Notes: generated by a model not told the origin, from the sequence alone. A stretch of 33,281 bases of DNA from Deltaproteobacteria bacterium UBA2221 (GCA_002328485.1 DCUF01000077.1:1-33281); one strand, 5' to 3'. Counted from the stretch's first letter, positions 15,007 to 24,597 are shown. Translations and numbers: made by a program.

Positions 15007-17817
15007 ATGCACAGCCTCTTGAGGCGTCAGCTAAGGCAACACCGCATTGACTTTGAATCCCTGCCCGTTGCCGTGAAGGGATTATTGGAGGTTGTCGACA
15101 AGGCGTACCAACAGTTCGATGATGACCGAGCTATGCTTGAACGGGCCTTCGAGTTGAGTTCCGAGGAGCTTATTCAGGTTAACGAGGAACTTTCCAATCA
15201 TCGGGAGCAGTTGGAACGGCTGGTGAATATGCGTACCAGGGAATTGACGAAGGCAAATTCGCGGTTGATAGGTGAGGTTGCCGAGCGAAAGAGGCTCGAG
15301 GAGCGTTTGGCGAATCTCAGCGAGTGTCTTATCAACCTCACCGAGAACCATGCCGAGAACACGGGACGGCTCGTCAACCTCTGCGGGACCAGCCTCGATG
15401 CATCCCATGCATTCTATAACCATGTTGCAGGAGATCATGTGGACCATATTTGCTCATGGAGTGCAGACGGAGAGCCTGCCGGATGCTTTCACCATGTCGA
15501 CCATGGATTCTGCCTCTCCTTCATCAATGATCTCTCAGCGGGGGTATGCGTGAACACCATCCGTCGACCAGCGCGAGAGGAGTTTTCCGACGAGATTGCC
15601 GACCGATTCGATCCCTGTGTCGGGATCCCTGTCTCGCTGGGCAGCGGAAAGAGAATTGGGGCATTGTGTGTGGTAAATCGTGATTATCAAGTCGTAAGCG
15701 AGGCGGACAAGAGATTCCTCCGTCTATTGGCGTCGGCCCTCGGAAGTGAGGAAGAGCGAGAGTGGACGGCAAATGCCTTAAGGGAAAGTGAGGAGAAGTT
15801 TAGAAGTATCAGTATGTCGGCCCAGGATGCCATTGTTATGGCGAATAGGGGCGGCAACATCTCATATTGGAACCCTGCGGCCGAAGGAATAATCGGGTAT
15901 GACCGGGAAGAGATACTCGGGAGATCGATACGGATCTGTATTCCATCTCCTGCCTTTGATCAGGCATTTGCCAGCCTTTTCACAGACGACCGGGGGGTGA
16001 GAGATCACGAAAGACCCAAGAGTGGGATCATTGAGGTTGAGGCGAAACGGAAAGATGGAGGTGCCGTTGCCATCGAGTTGTCTCTTTCAGCGGTTGCCTT
16101 CGACAATGAACGGCATGCCATCGTGATATTCAGGGACGTCTCCAAGAGAAAGAATGCCGTGCAGGAATTGAGGAATGCCGCTGCCGCTGCAGAAGCAGCC
16201 AGTAGGGCAAAAAGTCAGTTTTTGGCCAATATGAGTCACGAGATCCGCACCCCCATCAACGGGGTGCTTGGCATGTCGGAGCTTCTACAAGGTACCGAGT
16301 TGACGCCCGAACAAAGACGATTTGCCAATACCATACAACGAAGCGGTGAAGCGCTCCTGGGACTGATCAACGATATTCTCGATTTTTCCAAGATAGAGGC
16401 GGGCAAGATGGAACTTCGGTCGGTAGACCTTAGTCTGCGATCAACCGTTGCCGAGATGGTGGAGATGCTTCTCCGACAGGCTCAGAGAAAAGGTTTGAGC
16501 CTGACTGCCCATACCGACCGAGGCGTGCCCGACTCCTTCATCGGCGATCCTTTACGAATTCAGCAGGTGCTCATGAATCTGGCCACAAACGCCGTGAAGT
16601 TTACGGATAACGGCGAGGTGTCGATCTCTGTTTTTTGTACCGAGCAGGATGAAGAGAGGGCAGTTCTCCGTTTCGAAGTCAGGGATACCGGTATCGGTGT
16701 GCCGGTCGAGGCACAATCGGCCATATTCGATTCTTTTTCTCAGGCTGATGGTTCGGCAACGAGACGATACGGTGGGTCGGGCCTCGGCCTTGCCATCGCA
16801 AAGCAGTTGTGCGGGATGATGGGGGGTAGCATAGGTGTGAACAGCACTCCTGGGAAGGGATCCGTTTTTTGGTTCACCATCAAGCTTCTGAAGCAGCCCA
16901 ACGGTGGAGTCGGCGCTGAGGGATCTATTTCTCCCCCTGAAAACACAGCGCGGAATCGGGATGATGTGCTTTCTCTTCACGTCCTCCTGGTAGAGGATAA
17001 CCGGGTCAACCAGCAGGTGGCGAAGGCCATGTTGGAGACCATGACTTGTCGTGTGGATGTAGCGGGGGATGGGGCGGAAGCGGTTGCAGCGGTCAAGAAC
17101 AAGCACTATGATGTGGTCCTGATGGATTGTCAAATGCCGTCAATGGACGGCTACGAGGCAACCAAGGCGATCCGTGAATGGGAGAGCGAAAGGTATGCAG
17201 GGCGAAAGAAGCCTAACCATATTCCCATCATCGCCTTGACGGCGCACGCCATGAAAGGGGATCGAGAGCGTTGTATCGAGGCAGGGATGGATGACTATCT
17301 GAGTAAGCCATACAAACTCAAGGCGTTGTCTGAAGTACTGGCCCCGTATGTTAGCAAAAATGGCGAGGAGCTTCCCACGGCCCATCCGGCCAATGACGGA
17401 GACAATGGAGGAGTGCCCGAGGCTTCGTGGCTGACCGGCGGCGGCACGCCTATCGAAGGGTCGGTTGATTGGTCGGTGCTGGATCGGCTCCGAGGGTTGC
17501 AGATGGAAGGAGCCCCCGATGTGGTGGCCAGTATCATTAACATATATTTGGTCAACTCACCGACCCTTCTTGGTCAGGCTCAACAGGCCCTGACAACAGG
17601 TGATTCAGAAACGCTTCGACGAGCATCTCACACCCTCAAATCGAGTAGTGCCAATGTCGGTGCCCTGATGCTCTCGGAGATGTGTCGGGATCTAGAGACG
17701 CTAGCGAGGGCGAATGCCCTTGCCAATGATGAAAAACAGGCTACCAGGCTGTTTGCGAAGATTTCTGATGAATTTACCAGGGTTCGGGATGCCTTGTCCA
17801 CCGAACTTGTCTTGTGA
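15007..17817 (+). CDS. Hybrid sensor histidine kinase: GAF-PAS-HisKA-HATPase-REC-HPt
   Basis: The 936-residue protein lacks obvious membrane segments, so it is a cytoplasmic kinase. In order it has a coiled coil (about 40-105), a GAF-like domain (about 108-250), a PAS domain (about 260-380), a HisKA dimerisation domain with phospho-acceptor His411 in NMSHEIRTPING, an HATPase domain (N box LATNAVKF, G1 DTGIGV, G2 GGSGLGLAI), a receiver with Asp707 (LMDCQMPSMDG) and Lys of SKPYK, and a C-terminal HPt domain with His875 (RASHTLKSSSANVGA). The presence of both REC and HPt allows a His-Asp-His relay to an external receiver, most simply that of the next gene. It begins at the base after the FIST stop with GAGGGGAG upstream, so the FIST protein is probably its sensory partner. 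Confidence 0.95.
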   Translation: MHSLLRRQLRQHRIDFESLPVAVKGLLEVVDKAYQQFDDDRAMLERAFELSSEELIQVNEELSNHREQLERLVNMRTRELTKANSRLIGEVAERKRLEERLANLSECLINLTENHAENTGRLVNLCGTSLDASHAFYNHVAGDHVDHICSWSADGEPAGCFHHVDHGFCLSFINDLSAGVCVNTIRRPAREEFSDEIADRFDPCVGIPVSLGSGKRIGALCVVNRDYQVVSEADKRFLRLLASALGSEEEREWTANALRESEEKFRSISMSAQDAIVMANRGGNISYWNPAAEGIIGYDREEILGRSIRICIPSPAFDQAFASLFTDDRGVRDHERPKSGIIEVEAKRKDGGAVAIELSLSAVAFDNERHAIVIFRDVSKRKNAVQELRNAAAAAEAASRAKSQFLANMSHEIRTPINGVLGMSELLQGTELTPEQRRFANTIQRSGEALLGLINDILDFSKIEAGKMELRSVDLSLRSTVAEMVEMLLRQAQRKGLSLTAHTDRGVPDSFIGDPLRIQQVLMNLATNAVKFTDNGEVSISVFCTEQDEERAVLRFEVRDTGIGVPVEAQSAIFDSFSQADGSATRRYGGSGLGLAIAKQLCGMMGGSIGVNSTPGKGSVFWFTIKLLKQPNGGVGAEGSISPPENTARNRDDVLSLHVLLVEDNRVNQQVAKAMLETMTCRVDVAGDGAEAVAAVKNKHYDVVLMDCQMPSMDGYEATKAIREWESERYAGRKKPNHIPIIALTAHAMKGDRERCIEAGMDDYLSKPYKLKALSEVLAPYVSKNGEELPTAHPANDGDNGGVPEASWLTGGGTPIEGSVDWSVLDRLRGLQMEGAPDVVASIINIYLVNSPTLLGQAQQALTTGDSETLRRASHTLKSSSANVGALMLSEMCRDLETLARANALANDEKQATRLFAKISDEFTRVRDALSTELVL

Positions 17818-17868
17818 TGCCACGAGCAGAGGCACCTCGTCGGCAGTCGGTAAATCGAGGAGTATGAT

Positions 17869-20382
17869 ATGAGCCTATCGGAGGAAACCCGGCGCCCACT
17901 GGTGCTGGTTGTGGACGACGACCAGACGATTCGCTATTTGGCGAGAGTAGCCCTTGAACAGCAGGGGTGCGTTGTCCATGGTGCCGAGAACGGTGCAGCC
18001 GGTCTCTCCTTTCTCAGAGAGATGAAACCGGATCTGATTCTCCTCGACGTCATGATGCCGGAGATCGACGGATTCACCTTTTGTCATAAGCTCAGGGATT
18101 TGCCAGACATGAAAAGGGTCCCCGTGCTTATGATGACTGCTCTCGAAGATACCGATGCTATCCGCAGGGCCTATGACGCAGGGGCGACTGATTTTATAAC
18201 GAAACCAATCAACTGGCTTATAGTTGGTTATCGTGTGCGCTACATGCTGCGCTCAACCAGAACCCTCGACGAATTGATCAGGAGTGAATCCAAGAACACA
18301 GCTCTGTTGAATGCCATGCCAGACACGATGCTTCGGGTTTCTCAAGACGGGACGCTGCTTGAGTTTAGGGGCTCGTCAGACGGCATGCTCCCCTTTCCAG
18401 GGCAGAGGGGGACCAAGGTTTACGAGTTTATGCCTGCACAAGCTGGTGGACAGGTCATGCACTATGTGCGGGAGGTCCTTCGGACCGGTGAGATGCATGT
18501 TTTTGAATGCGAGCAGTATGCCGAAGGGCTGCCCATCCAGTGGGAGGCACGAATAGTCAAAAGCGGGGATTACGAGACGCTGGTTATCCTTCGCAACATA
18601 ACCGAGAGAAAGCTCACGGAAAAGGCACTGAAAGAGAGCGAGGAGCGCTACGCCCTCGCCTCACTTGCCGCCAACGACGGTCTGTGGGACTGGGACCTGA
18701 AAAACGATGAGGTCCATTATTCGACAAGATGGAAGTCGATGCTCGGGTATGAGGACGATGACATAGGTAAAGGCATCGAGGAATGGTTTAAGAGGATTCA
18801 TCCAGCAGACTCGGAGCAGGTGGAGCAGGAGATCCGCAAACATCTTGAGGGCTCGTCGACCCATTTCGAGAACGAGCACAGGGTGATGCACAAGAATGGC
18901 AGCTATCGATGGATGCTGACGAGGGGCATCGCCGTGCGTGAAGATGATGGCACCCCGACCCGCATGGCCGGCTCTCAAACGGACATCAGTCTTCGGAAGA
19001 GAGCGGAGGAACAATTGGTTCGTGATGCATTCTACGATGTCCTGACCGGTCTTCCCAATCGAGCTCTGTTCATGGACCGGCTGGGTCATGCCCTGAAACG
19101 ATTGAAGAGGTTGATGGACGGATACGGCTTTGCCGTTTTGTTCCTTGACCTCGATCGATTCAAGATCATCAATGATAGTCTCGGTCATATGACTGGGGAC
19201 GCCCTGCTGGTCGAGACTGCGAGACGACTTGAGAAATGTGTCCGACCCGGCGACACGGTGGCTCGTCTGGGTGGCGACGAGTTTGTCATCCTCTTTGACG
19301 ATGTTCGGGATGCCGAGAGCGCAAGATTCATTGCGGAAAGGGTACAGAGTGCCATATCCACCCCGTTCTACGTGAATTCCTGCGAGGTATTCAGCTCGGC
19401 GAGCATCGGGATCGCCCTCAGCTCGCAGGAATACGATCGCCCGGAGGATATTCTGCGTGACGCGGACATAACCATGTACCGGGCAAAGGCGCTGGGGAAG
19501 GCAAGGGTTGAGGTATTTGATCCCTCGATGAGGGCCCATGCAGTCTCCCTTCTTCACATGGAGACCGATCTGCGAAGAGCCCTGGAACGGGATGAATTCC
19601 GTGTGTACTATCAACCAATTGTTGCCCTGGGGACTGATTCTGTCATGAGCCTTGAGGCCCTTATCAGATGGCAACATCCCCATCAGGGGTTGATCTCACC
19701 GGAAGAGTTCATACCATTGGCGGAGGAGACAGGCCTCATCGTACCAGTCGGTGAATGGGTCTTGAGAAAGGTGTGCGCCGATATTAAGCAGTGGCAGGGT
19801 GACGGTAGCCGGCAAATTCGCGTGGCAGTCAATATCTCTCCAGTCCAGTTGAGGAGGCCCGGATTCGTCAAGTCGGTCATAGGAATTCTGGACGAATTCA
19901 AGATCAGCGGAGGCTGTCTCGGTATGGAGATTACTGAGAATGTCTTGCTGGACAAGGGCACGGCAACAGTGGAAATGCTCAATGAGTTGAAGGAGCTTGG
20001 CATTCAGATCATCCTCGACGATTTCGGAACAGGATACTCATCGCTGAGCTACCTGCAGCACCTTCCCATCGATATACTGAAGATTGACAGGTCCTTTGTG
20101 GCCAAGCTCACCAGGGATGATGAACAGGTCAGGATCATCGAAACAATAATACTTCTTGGGAGAAACCTGGGCATCGACGTTGTGGCGGAAGGAATTGAAA
20201 CCGACGAACAGCTCAAACGGCTACGATCCATCAATTGCGACCAAGGCCAAGGATTTCTCTTCTCGAGACCGATCGAAGGCGAGGGCGTGCGCGGGATGAT
20301 ACAGACAGGATGCCTCGAGGCCCCTGATAGGGCGGTCGAAGAGGAAGACCTCCAAAGAAAGAATGTTGGCGGATCTGGTTAA
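17869..20382 (+). CDS. Response regulator with PAS-PAS-GGDEF-EAL output (c-di-GMP synthase/phosphodiesterase)
   Basis: This 837-residue protein starts with a receiver domain (Asp60 in LLDVMMPEIDG; Lys in TKPINW), followed by two PAS regions (about 140-250 and 255-380; the second ends GSQTDISLRKRAEE). The GGDEF domain has an intact GGDEF (468-472) and an inhibitory-site RxxD (RPGD, 459-462) five residues ahead. The EAL domain has EAL (596-598), NISPVQL, EITENVLL, LDDFGTGY (Asp717, Asp718), LKIDRSF, AEGIE and QGFLFSRP. All catalytic residues of both activities look present, so it could make and break c-di-GMP, with the balance set by phosphorylation. GAGGAG precedes the ATG, 51 bases after the kinase stop. 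Its stop overlaps that of the opposite gene by four bases. Confidence 0.95.
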   Translation: MSLSEETRRPLVLVVDDDQTIRYLARVALEQQGCVVHGAENGAAGLSFLREMKPDLILLDVMMPEIDGFTFCHKLRDLPDMKRVPVLMMTALEDTDAIRRAYDAGATDFITKPINWLIVGYRVRYMLRSTRTLDELIRSESKNTALLNAMPDTMLRVSQDGTLLEFRGSSDGMLPFPGQRGTKVYEFMPAQAGGQVMHYVREVLRTGEMHVFECEQYAEGLPIQWEARIVKSGDYETLVILRNITERKLTEKALKESEERYALASLAANDGLWDWDLKNDEVHYSTRWKSMLGYEDDDIGKGIEEWFKRIHPADSEQVEQEIRKHLEGSSTHFENEHRVMHKNGSYRWMLTRGIAVREDDGTPTRMAGSQTDISLRKRAEEQLVRDAFYDVLTGLPNRALFMDRLGHALKRLKRLMDGYGFAVLFLDLDRFKIINDSLGHMTGDALLVETARRLEKCVRPGDTVARLGGDEFVILFDDVRDAESARFIAERVQSAISTPFYVNSCEVFSSASIGIALSSQEYDRPEDILRDADITMYRAKALGKARVEVFDPSMRAHAVSLLHMETDLRRALERDEFRVYYQPIVALGTDSVMSLEALIRWQHPHQGLISPEEFIPLAEETGLIVPVGEWVLRKVCADIKQWQGDGSRQIRVAVNISPVQLRRPGFVKSVIGILDEFKISGGCLGMEITENVLLDKGTATVEMLNELKELGIQIILDDFGTGYSSLSYLQHLPIDILKIDRSFVAKLTRDDEQVRIIETIILLGRNLGIDVVAEGIETDEQLKRLRSINCDQGQGFLFSRPIEGEGVRGMIQTGCLEAPDRAVEEEDLQRKNVGGSG

Positions 20383-21461
20383 GGGTTTCGGGAATAGGGG
20401 CTGACAATCAGACCAGACTGCTGCTGTTGCTTCTTTTCGGATTCTTGATCAATCGATTTTGCGAGAAAAACCTGTATAACCGCGTCGAGGGATTCGGCGG
20501 ACCCAAGGGCTTTAAGAAGAGCGGCGAAGTGGGCGTACCTTGACTGACGGAAGAAAAGGTAGGCATAATCCTCGAGCATGCGAGAGAAAGACTGCCGCAA
20601 GGGCTTCATCTTTTCGGAGGCAACCAGGCCTTTCAGATAGATTGCCCTTTTCTCCGCAATAACGTGAGGGGGAAGAACGATCTGAGGATGCGCTATTGCG
20701 TCGTATTCCTTACGATCCCCCTCCCTGTCTTTCCAAGGCAGATTGAAGGGACCAAACACAGTTTCGTCAACCACTTCCTGCCACGGGATCTCAGCAACCG
20801 TCTCAGGGGCCTTGAGGCGATAGATATCCGAAGGGGCCCTGATATCTCCCGTGAAGTCTGCTGTCAGGCGTTTCAGACCCTTGATCTCCTCCGCCTGTCT
20901 CCCTGATTGCCTTGCGGCCTCCTCCATCAAGTACATAGCGTAGGAAGGTGAGATGTCGACAAGAACCATGGGGCCTCTGGTCCTGGACCGATAGTCGCGA
21001 ATCAAACCGTCCAGACCCTGCCGGTCCATGGGGGCGCTCATCATGTCGACAAGGCCCTCCCCGAAACGCTGGGTGGCGTGGGTGAAGATAAACTGTTTCC
21101 TCCGCACTTCAAAGGCGATGAGAAGAACGCGGGTGGCCTCATGATCGTAGTTGGAAGTGAAGGCGATCTGCTCCTTGGCGGTGCCCGCAACCTTTCTCAA
21201 GACCGGTTCCCCCGGGGCTACCGGCGCCTCGGTCTGTATGCCCTGGGTCTTGAGGTGGAAAAGTGCCTTTTTTATCAGTTTTCGGAGATCCTTCTCTTCC
21301 ACTTTGGCATAGAGTGCTGTCAGGCAACGGGCTGCCTCATGGCTCTTCAGTGACCCGACCCGCTCCAGGAACTGCCTGCGATTGTCAGGCGACAGAGAAG
21401 CGAAGTATGGGAGGGCCCTGTCGGTATCCCCTGACTGTATGGCGCTCAGGATGTCATCCAT
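20379..21461 (-). CDS. Conserved-looking protein of unknown function
   Basis: I do not recognise this 360-residue protein. The first 80 residues are helical with a pattern like HEAT or TPR repeats (DTDRALPYFASLSPDNRRQF; KSHEAARCLTALYAKVEEKD). A middle part (about 105-190) alternates strand and helix (ATRVLLIAFEVRRKQFIFTH; GPMVLVDISPSYAMYLMEEAA). The C-terminal part is helical, aromatic-rich (YAYLFFRQSRYAHFAALLKAL) and ends in a polar Gln/Lys stretch. No signal peptide or membrane segment is seen. The ATG at 21461 has GGGAAA upstream; a TTG ten codons earlier is less likely. Codon use resembles its neighbours and the frame is long, so the gene is real. It is divergent from clpB with a shared promoter region and converges on the c-di-GMP gene. 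Confidence 0.75.
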   Translation of the reverse strand: MDDILSAIQSGDTDRALPYFASLSPDNRRQFLERVGSLKSHEAARCLTALYAKVEEKDLRKLIKKALFHLKTQGIQTEAPVAPGEPVLRKVAGTAKEQIAFTSNYDHEATRVLLIAFEVRRKQFIFTHATQRFGEGLVDMMSAPMDRQGLDGLIRDYRSRTRGPMVLVDISPSYAMYLMEEAARQSGRQAEEIKGLKRLTADFTGDIRAPSDIYRLKAPETVAEIPWQEVVDETVFGPFNLPWKDREGDRKEYDAIAHPQIVLPPHVIAEKRAIYLKGLVASEKMKPLRQSFSRMLEDYAYLFFRQSRYAHFAALLKALGSAESLDAVIQVFLAKSIDQESEKKQQQQSGLIVSPYSRNP

Positions 21462-21511
21462 GGGCAAGTTTTCCCATATTTCAACCCTCAAGTCAACAGC
21501 GCCCCGCCCCG

Positions 21512-21540
21512 CTTTTGTTGCTAAAAGACGATCCCATGAT
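21512..21540 (+). promoter_or_regulatory. Weak candidate heat-shock (sigma-32-like) promoter for clpB
   Basis: CTTTTG (21512-21517) and CCCATGAT (21533-21540) are separated by 15 bases, roughly the geometry of sigma-32 promoters, with a good -10 half but a poor -35. No CIRCE inverted repeat (HrcA site) is present in the 134 bases between the divergent genes. Confidence 0.25.
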
Positions 21541-21595
21541 TATTTTTACAGCGTAATCAATATGGAAAACAAACCAACTCAAAGAGGAGAAGAGA

Positions 21596-24211
21596 ATGAG
21601 ATGGGATAAATTTACGATTAAGGCCCAGGAGGCCATTTCAGAGGCCCAAAAGCGGGCCGACCAACGGGGGCACCAACAGATCGAGAATGAGCACCTCCTG
21701 GATGCCCTTCTTCAGGAGAAGGATGGTATAGCCGTCCACCTCCTCGAGAAACTGGGTGCCAACCTCGGTGGCATAAGGCGAGACCTGGAACAAGAGATAG
21801 CGAAGATCCCCCACGTGGAGGGGGCCACGGGACAGGTCTACATCGGTCCTACCCTGAAGCGGTCCATTGACATCGCTTTTGCGGAGGCTGAGCGACTAAA
21901 GGACGAGTTTGTGAGCGTCGAGCACCTGTTTATCGGGATTGCCGATGTCAATGAAGGACCCGCTTCACGGATATTGAAGGCTCAGGGCGTTACAAAAGAC
22001 CGAATTTACTCAATTCTGAAGGACATAAGGGGAACACAAAGGATAACCGACCAGAATCCCGAGGAGAAATACCAGGCCCTCCAGCGCTACACAAGGGATC
22101 TGACGGAAGAGGCAAGGAAAGGAAAACTTGATCCAGTTATTGGGCGAGACGATGAGATTCGGCGGACCATGCAGGTACTCTCCAGGAGAACCAAGAATAA
22201 CCCGGTCATCATAGGTGAAGCAGGGGTTGGAAAGACAGCCATCGTGGAAGGATTGGCCCAGCGGGTGGTGAGCGGTGATGTGCCGGAGACTCTGAAGAAC
22301 AAACGTGTCCTCTCCCTTGATTTGGGCGCCATGTTGGCGGGCGCTAAGTACCGGGGCGAGTTCGAGGACAGACTCAAGGCCGTTCTTAACGAGATCGATG
22401 AAGCGGCGGGAAGCATCATCCTCTTCATAGACGAGGTTCATACCATTGTGGGGGCGGGCTCTGCTCAAGGGGCCATCGACGCCTCAAACATGCTGAAACC
22501 GAAACTTGCGAGAGGGGAGTTGCGAGCCATCGGCGCAACCACCATCGATGAGTACCGAAAGTATATTGAGAAAGATGCAGCCCTTGAGAGGCGTTTCCAA
22601 CCGGTTTTGGTCGGTGAGCCCACCGTAGAAGAGACCATTGCCATATTGCGTGGACTCAAAGAGCGTTACGAGGTCCACCACGGGGTGAGGATAAAGGATG
22701 CGGCCCTTATCGGAGCTGCCACCCTATCGCACCGCTACATCACCGATAGATTCCTGCCGGATAAGGCGATCGATCTGGTAGATGAGGCGGCGTCCAAGCT
22801 CAGAATTGAGATCGACAGCGTGCCGGCTGAAATCGACGAGGTTCAGCGCCGCCTCATCCAGTTGCAGATAGAGATCGAGGCTTTGAAGAAGGACAGGGAC
22901 AAGGCGGCAAAGGAAAGGCGAAACAAGCTGGAGAACGAGGCCGAGGAGCTGAAAAAGGAGGTGGAGGTCAAGAAACGCCATTGGGAACGGGAGCGAGAGA
23001 TCATCTTGGAGATAAGACAGATAAAGGAGAAGTTAGACCAATCCAAGGTGGAGGCAGACGAGGCTGAGAGAAGGGGCGATCTTGGCAGGGTGGCAGAGAT
23101 CAGGTATGGAGTTGTTGTGTCTCTGGAAAAGGACCTTTCCCAGAAGAACCAGGAGCTGGCACACTTGCAGACAGAGCGCAAGATGCTCAAGGAAGAGGTG
23201 GACGAGGAAGACATAGCGGCCGTGGTATCGAAGTGGACCGGCATACCAGTCTCCAAGATGCTCGAGGCTGAAAAAGAGAAGATGATCAACATGGAGGACC
23301 GGCTTCACCTGAGGGTTGTTGGGCAGGAAGAGGCGATTCGGGCTGTGGCAAGCACGATTCGTCGTTCCCGGGCGGGGCTTCAGGACCCAAATAGACCTCT
23401 GGGCTCATTCCTCTTTATGGGTCCTACGGGAGTTGGGAAAACCGAGCTGGCAAAGGCACTGGCCGAGTTTCTCTTCGATGACGAGCAGGCCATCGTGCGT
23501 ATCGATATGAGCGAGTTTCAGGAAAGACATACCGTGTCGAGACTGATCGGCGCCCCCCCTGGATATGTCGGATATGAGGAAGGCGGCCATCTTACCGAGG
23601 CGGTCAGGAGAAGACCCTACTCGATTGTATTACTTGATGAGATCGAGAAGGCACACCAGGATGTGTTCAACGTCTTGCTCCAGGTGCTGGACGATGGAAG
23701 ATTGACGGATGGCCAGGGCAGGACGGTCGACTTCAAGAATAGCGTGATCATTATGACATCCAACATCGGCAGTCAATGGATCACCGATGTGGCGGCCACG
23801 GATCATAAGGTGATGCAGGACCGGGTTATGGAAGCGGTGAAGGCGCAATTTAAGCCTGAGTTCATTAACAGGATCGACGAAATGATCATTTTCCGGGGTC
23901 TGAGCCAGAAGGATCTCGAGAAGATCGTGGAGCTTCAGCTCAAATACCTGGCAAAGCGGACAAAGGAACAGGGCATCGAGATCGAGTTTACGGAGCGGCT
24001 GAAAGAGTCGTTTGCCAAAGAGGGCTACGACCCAATCTACGGTGCAAGGCCGCTAAAACGACTTCTGCAGCGGAAGGTCCAGGACGAGTTGGCCATGTAT
24101 ATCCTGAAGGGTGAGGTGGTAGAAGGTGACGTTGTGACCGTCGATGTTGATGATCTGGGAAATGCCGTGTTCGGCCAGAAGAAGGAAGACCGCACCGCGG
24201 TGGCCGGTTAG
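21596..24211 (+). CDS. clpB: ATP-dependent disaggregase ClpB
   Basis: ClpB is a hexameric AAA+ machine that, with DnaK, resolubilises aggregated proteins. The 871-residue sequence has the N-terminal Clp-N repeats (1-145), the first AAA+ domain with Walker A GEAGVGKT (207-214) and FIDEVHT, a long coiled-coil M domain (about 410-535), and the second AAA+ domain with Walker A GPTGVGKT (609-616), the pore loop GAPPGYVGY and the D2-small domain ending YGARPLKR. The M domain length and the lack of an IGL/F loop for ClpP separate it from ClpA and ClpC. AGAGGAG precedes the ATG. The gene stands alone, ending at a strong terminator. Confidence 0.97.
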   Translation: MRWDKFTIKAQEAISEAQKRADQRGHQQIENEHLLDALLQEKDGIAVHLLEKLGANLGGIRRDLEQEIAKIPHVEGATGQVYIGPTLKRSIDIAFAEAERLKDEFVSVEHLFIGIADVNEGPASRILKAQGVTKDRIYSILKDIRGTQRITDQNPEEKYQALQRYTRDLTEEARKGKLDPVIGRDDEIRRTMQVLSRRTKNNPVIIGEAGVGKTAIVEGLAQRVVSGDVPETLKNKRVLSLDLGAMLAGAKYRGEFEDRLKAVLNEIDEAAGSIILFIDEVHTIVGAGSAQGAIDASNMLKPKLARGELRAIGATTIDEYRKYIEKDAALERRFQPVLVGEPTVEETIAILRGLKERYEVHHGVRIKDAALIGAATLSHRYITDRFLPDKAIDLVDEAASKLRIEIDSVPAEIDEVQRRLIQLQIEIEALKKDRDKAAKERRNKLENEAEELKKEVEVKKRHWEREREIILEIRQIKEKLDQSKVEADEAERRGDLGRVAEIRYGVVVSLEKDLSQKNQELAHLQTERKMLKEEVDEEDIAAVVSKWTGIPVSKMLEAEKEKMINMEDRLHLRVVGQEEAIRAVASTIRRSRAGLQDPNRPLGSFLFMGPTGVGKTELAKALAEFLFDDEQAIVRIDMSEFQERHTVSRLIGAPPGYVGYEEGGHLTEAVRRRPYSIVLLDEIEKAHQDVFNVLLQVLDDGRLTDGQGRTVDFKNSVIIMTSNIGSQWITDVAATDHKVMQDRVMEAVKAQFKPEFINRIDEMIIFRGLSQKDLEKIVELQLKYLAKRTKEQGIEIEFTERLKESFAKEGYDPIYGARPLKRLLQRKVQDELAMYILKGEVVEGDVVTVDVDDLGNAVFGQKKEDRTAVAG

Positions 24212-24264
24212 ACAAGAAACGAATTGTGAGAGAAAGGCGGTGAGACTCGCCCCGGCCCAAGGCA

Positions 24265-24307
24265 AGAGGGAAGGCGCAAAACGTTCTCGCCGCCTCCCTC
24301 TCTTTTT
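24265..24307 (+). terminator. Rho-independent terminator of clpB
   Basis: AGAGGGAAGGCG (24265-24276) pairs with CGCCTCCCTCT (24291-24301) with one unpaired base, followed by CTTTTT. It lies 54 bases after the clpB stop and just ahead of the tRNA promoter. Confidence 0.85.
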
Positions 24308-24319
24308 GGGCTGTATTTC

Positions 24320-24348
24320 TTGACATTGAGAGCGCCACCTGGTATAAA
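24320..24348 (+). promoter_or_regulatory. Sigma-70 promoter of tRNA-Val
   Basis: TTGACA (24320-24325), 17 bases, TATAAA (24343-24348). The tRNA begins 17 bases after the -10. This is the best promoter match in the window. Confidence 0.85.
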
Positions 24349-24364
24349 TTCAACCATCTCATAC

Positions 24365-24439
24365 AGGCGCGTAGCTCAGTGGGAGAGCGCTACCTTGACG
24401 CGGTAGAGGTCAGGGGTTCAATACCCCTCGCGCCTACCA
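24365..24439 (+). tRNA. tRNA-Val (anticodon GAC)
   Basis: The 75-base gene folds as a complete cloverleaf. The acceptor stem AGGCGCG/CGCGCCT is perfect over seven pairs, followed by discriminator A and an encoded CCA. The D arm has AGTGGGA in its loop. The anticodon stem CTACC/GGTAG encloses TTGACGC, giving anticodon GAC, which reads GUC and GUU valine codons. The T arm is AGGGG-TTCAATA-CCCCT. It is a single tRNA behind its own promoter. Accessory-looking DNA begins directly after its 3' end, the usual place for integration, though I found no repeat of the tRNA end downstream. Confidence 0.96.
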
Positions 24440-24497
24440 TTTATTTCAATAACTTACGAACCGACGATTTTCCCAAAATTTGCAGATTGCCGAGTAA

Positions 24498-24529
24498 TTG
24501 TGAAGCATTTCCGCCGAAACAAAGGGAAT
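24498..24529 (+). repeat. Imperfect direct repeat, left copy
   Basis: This 32-base stretch matches 28364-28395 in the same orientation at 24 of 32 positions by eye. TTGTGAAG at one end and CGAAACA and AGGGAAT at the other are identical. The two copies flank the transposase relic and the glycosyltransferase-PEGA cassette. With only 75% identity, chance cannot be excluded. Confidence 0.3.
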
Positions 24530-24597
24530 CACTTATCCCTCGGCAGAGCAGGGGGATGAGTGATTACAGGTACTTGTGCTCGGCAAGGGGAGGTTTT

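Noticed and set aside
18661..19683. 340-codon open frame antisense to the GGDEF region.
   Set aside because: The opposite strand encodes an intact, motif-complete GGDEF domain; the antisense frame has no family features.
21462..21595. CIRCE (HrcA) element before clpB.
   Set aside because: No TTAGCACTC/GAGTGCTAA repeat is present.
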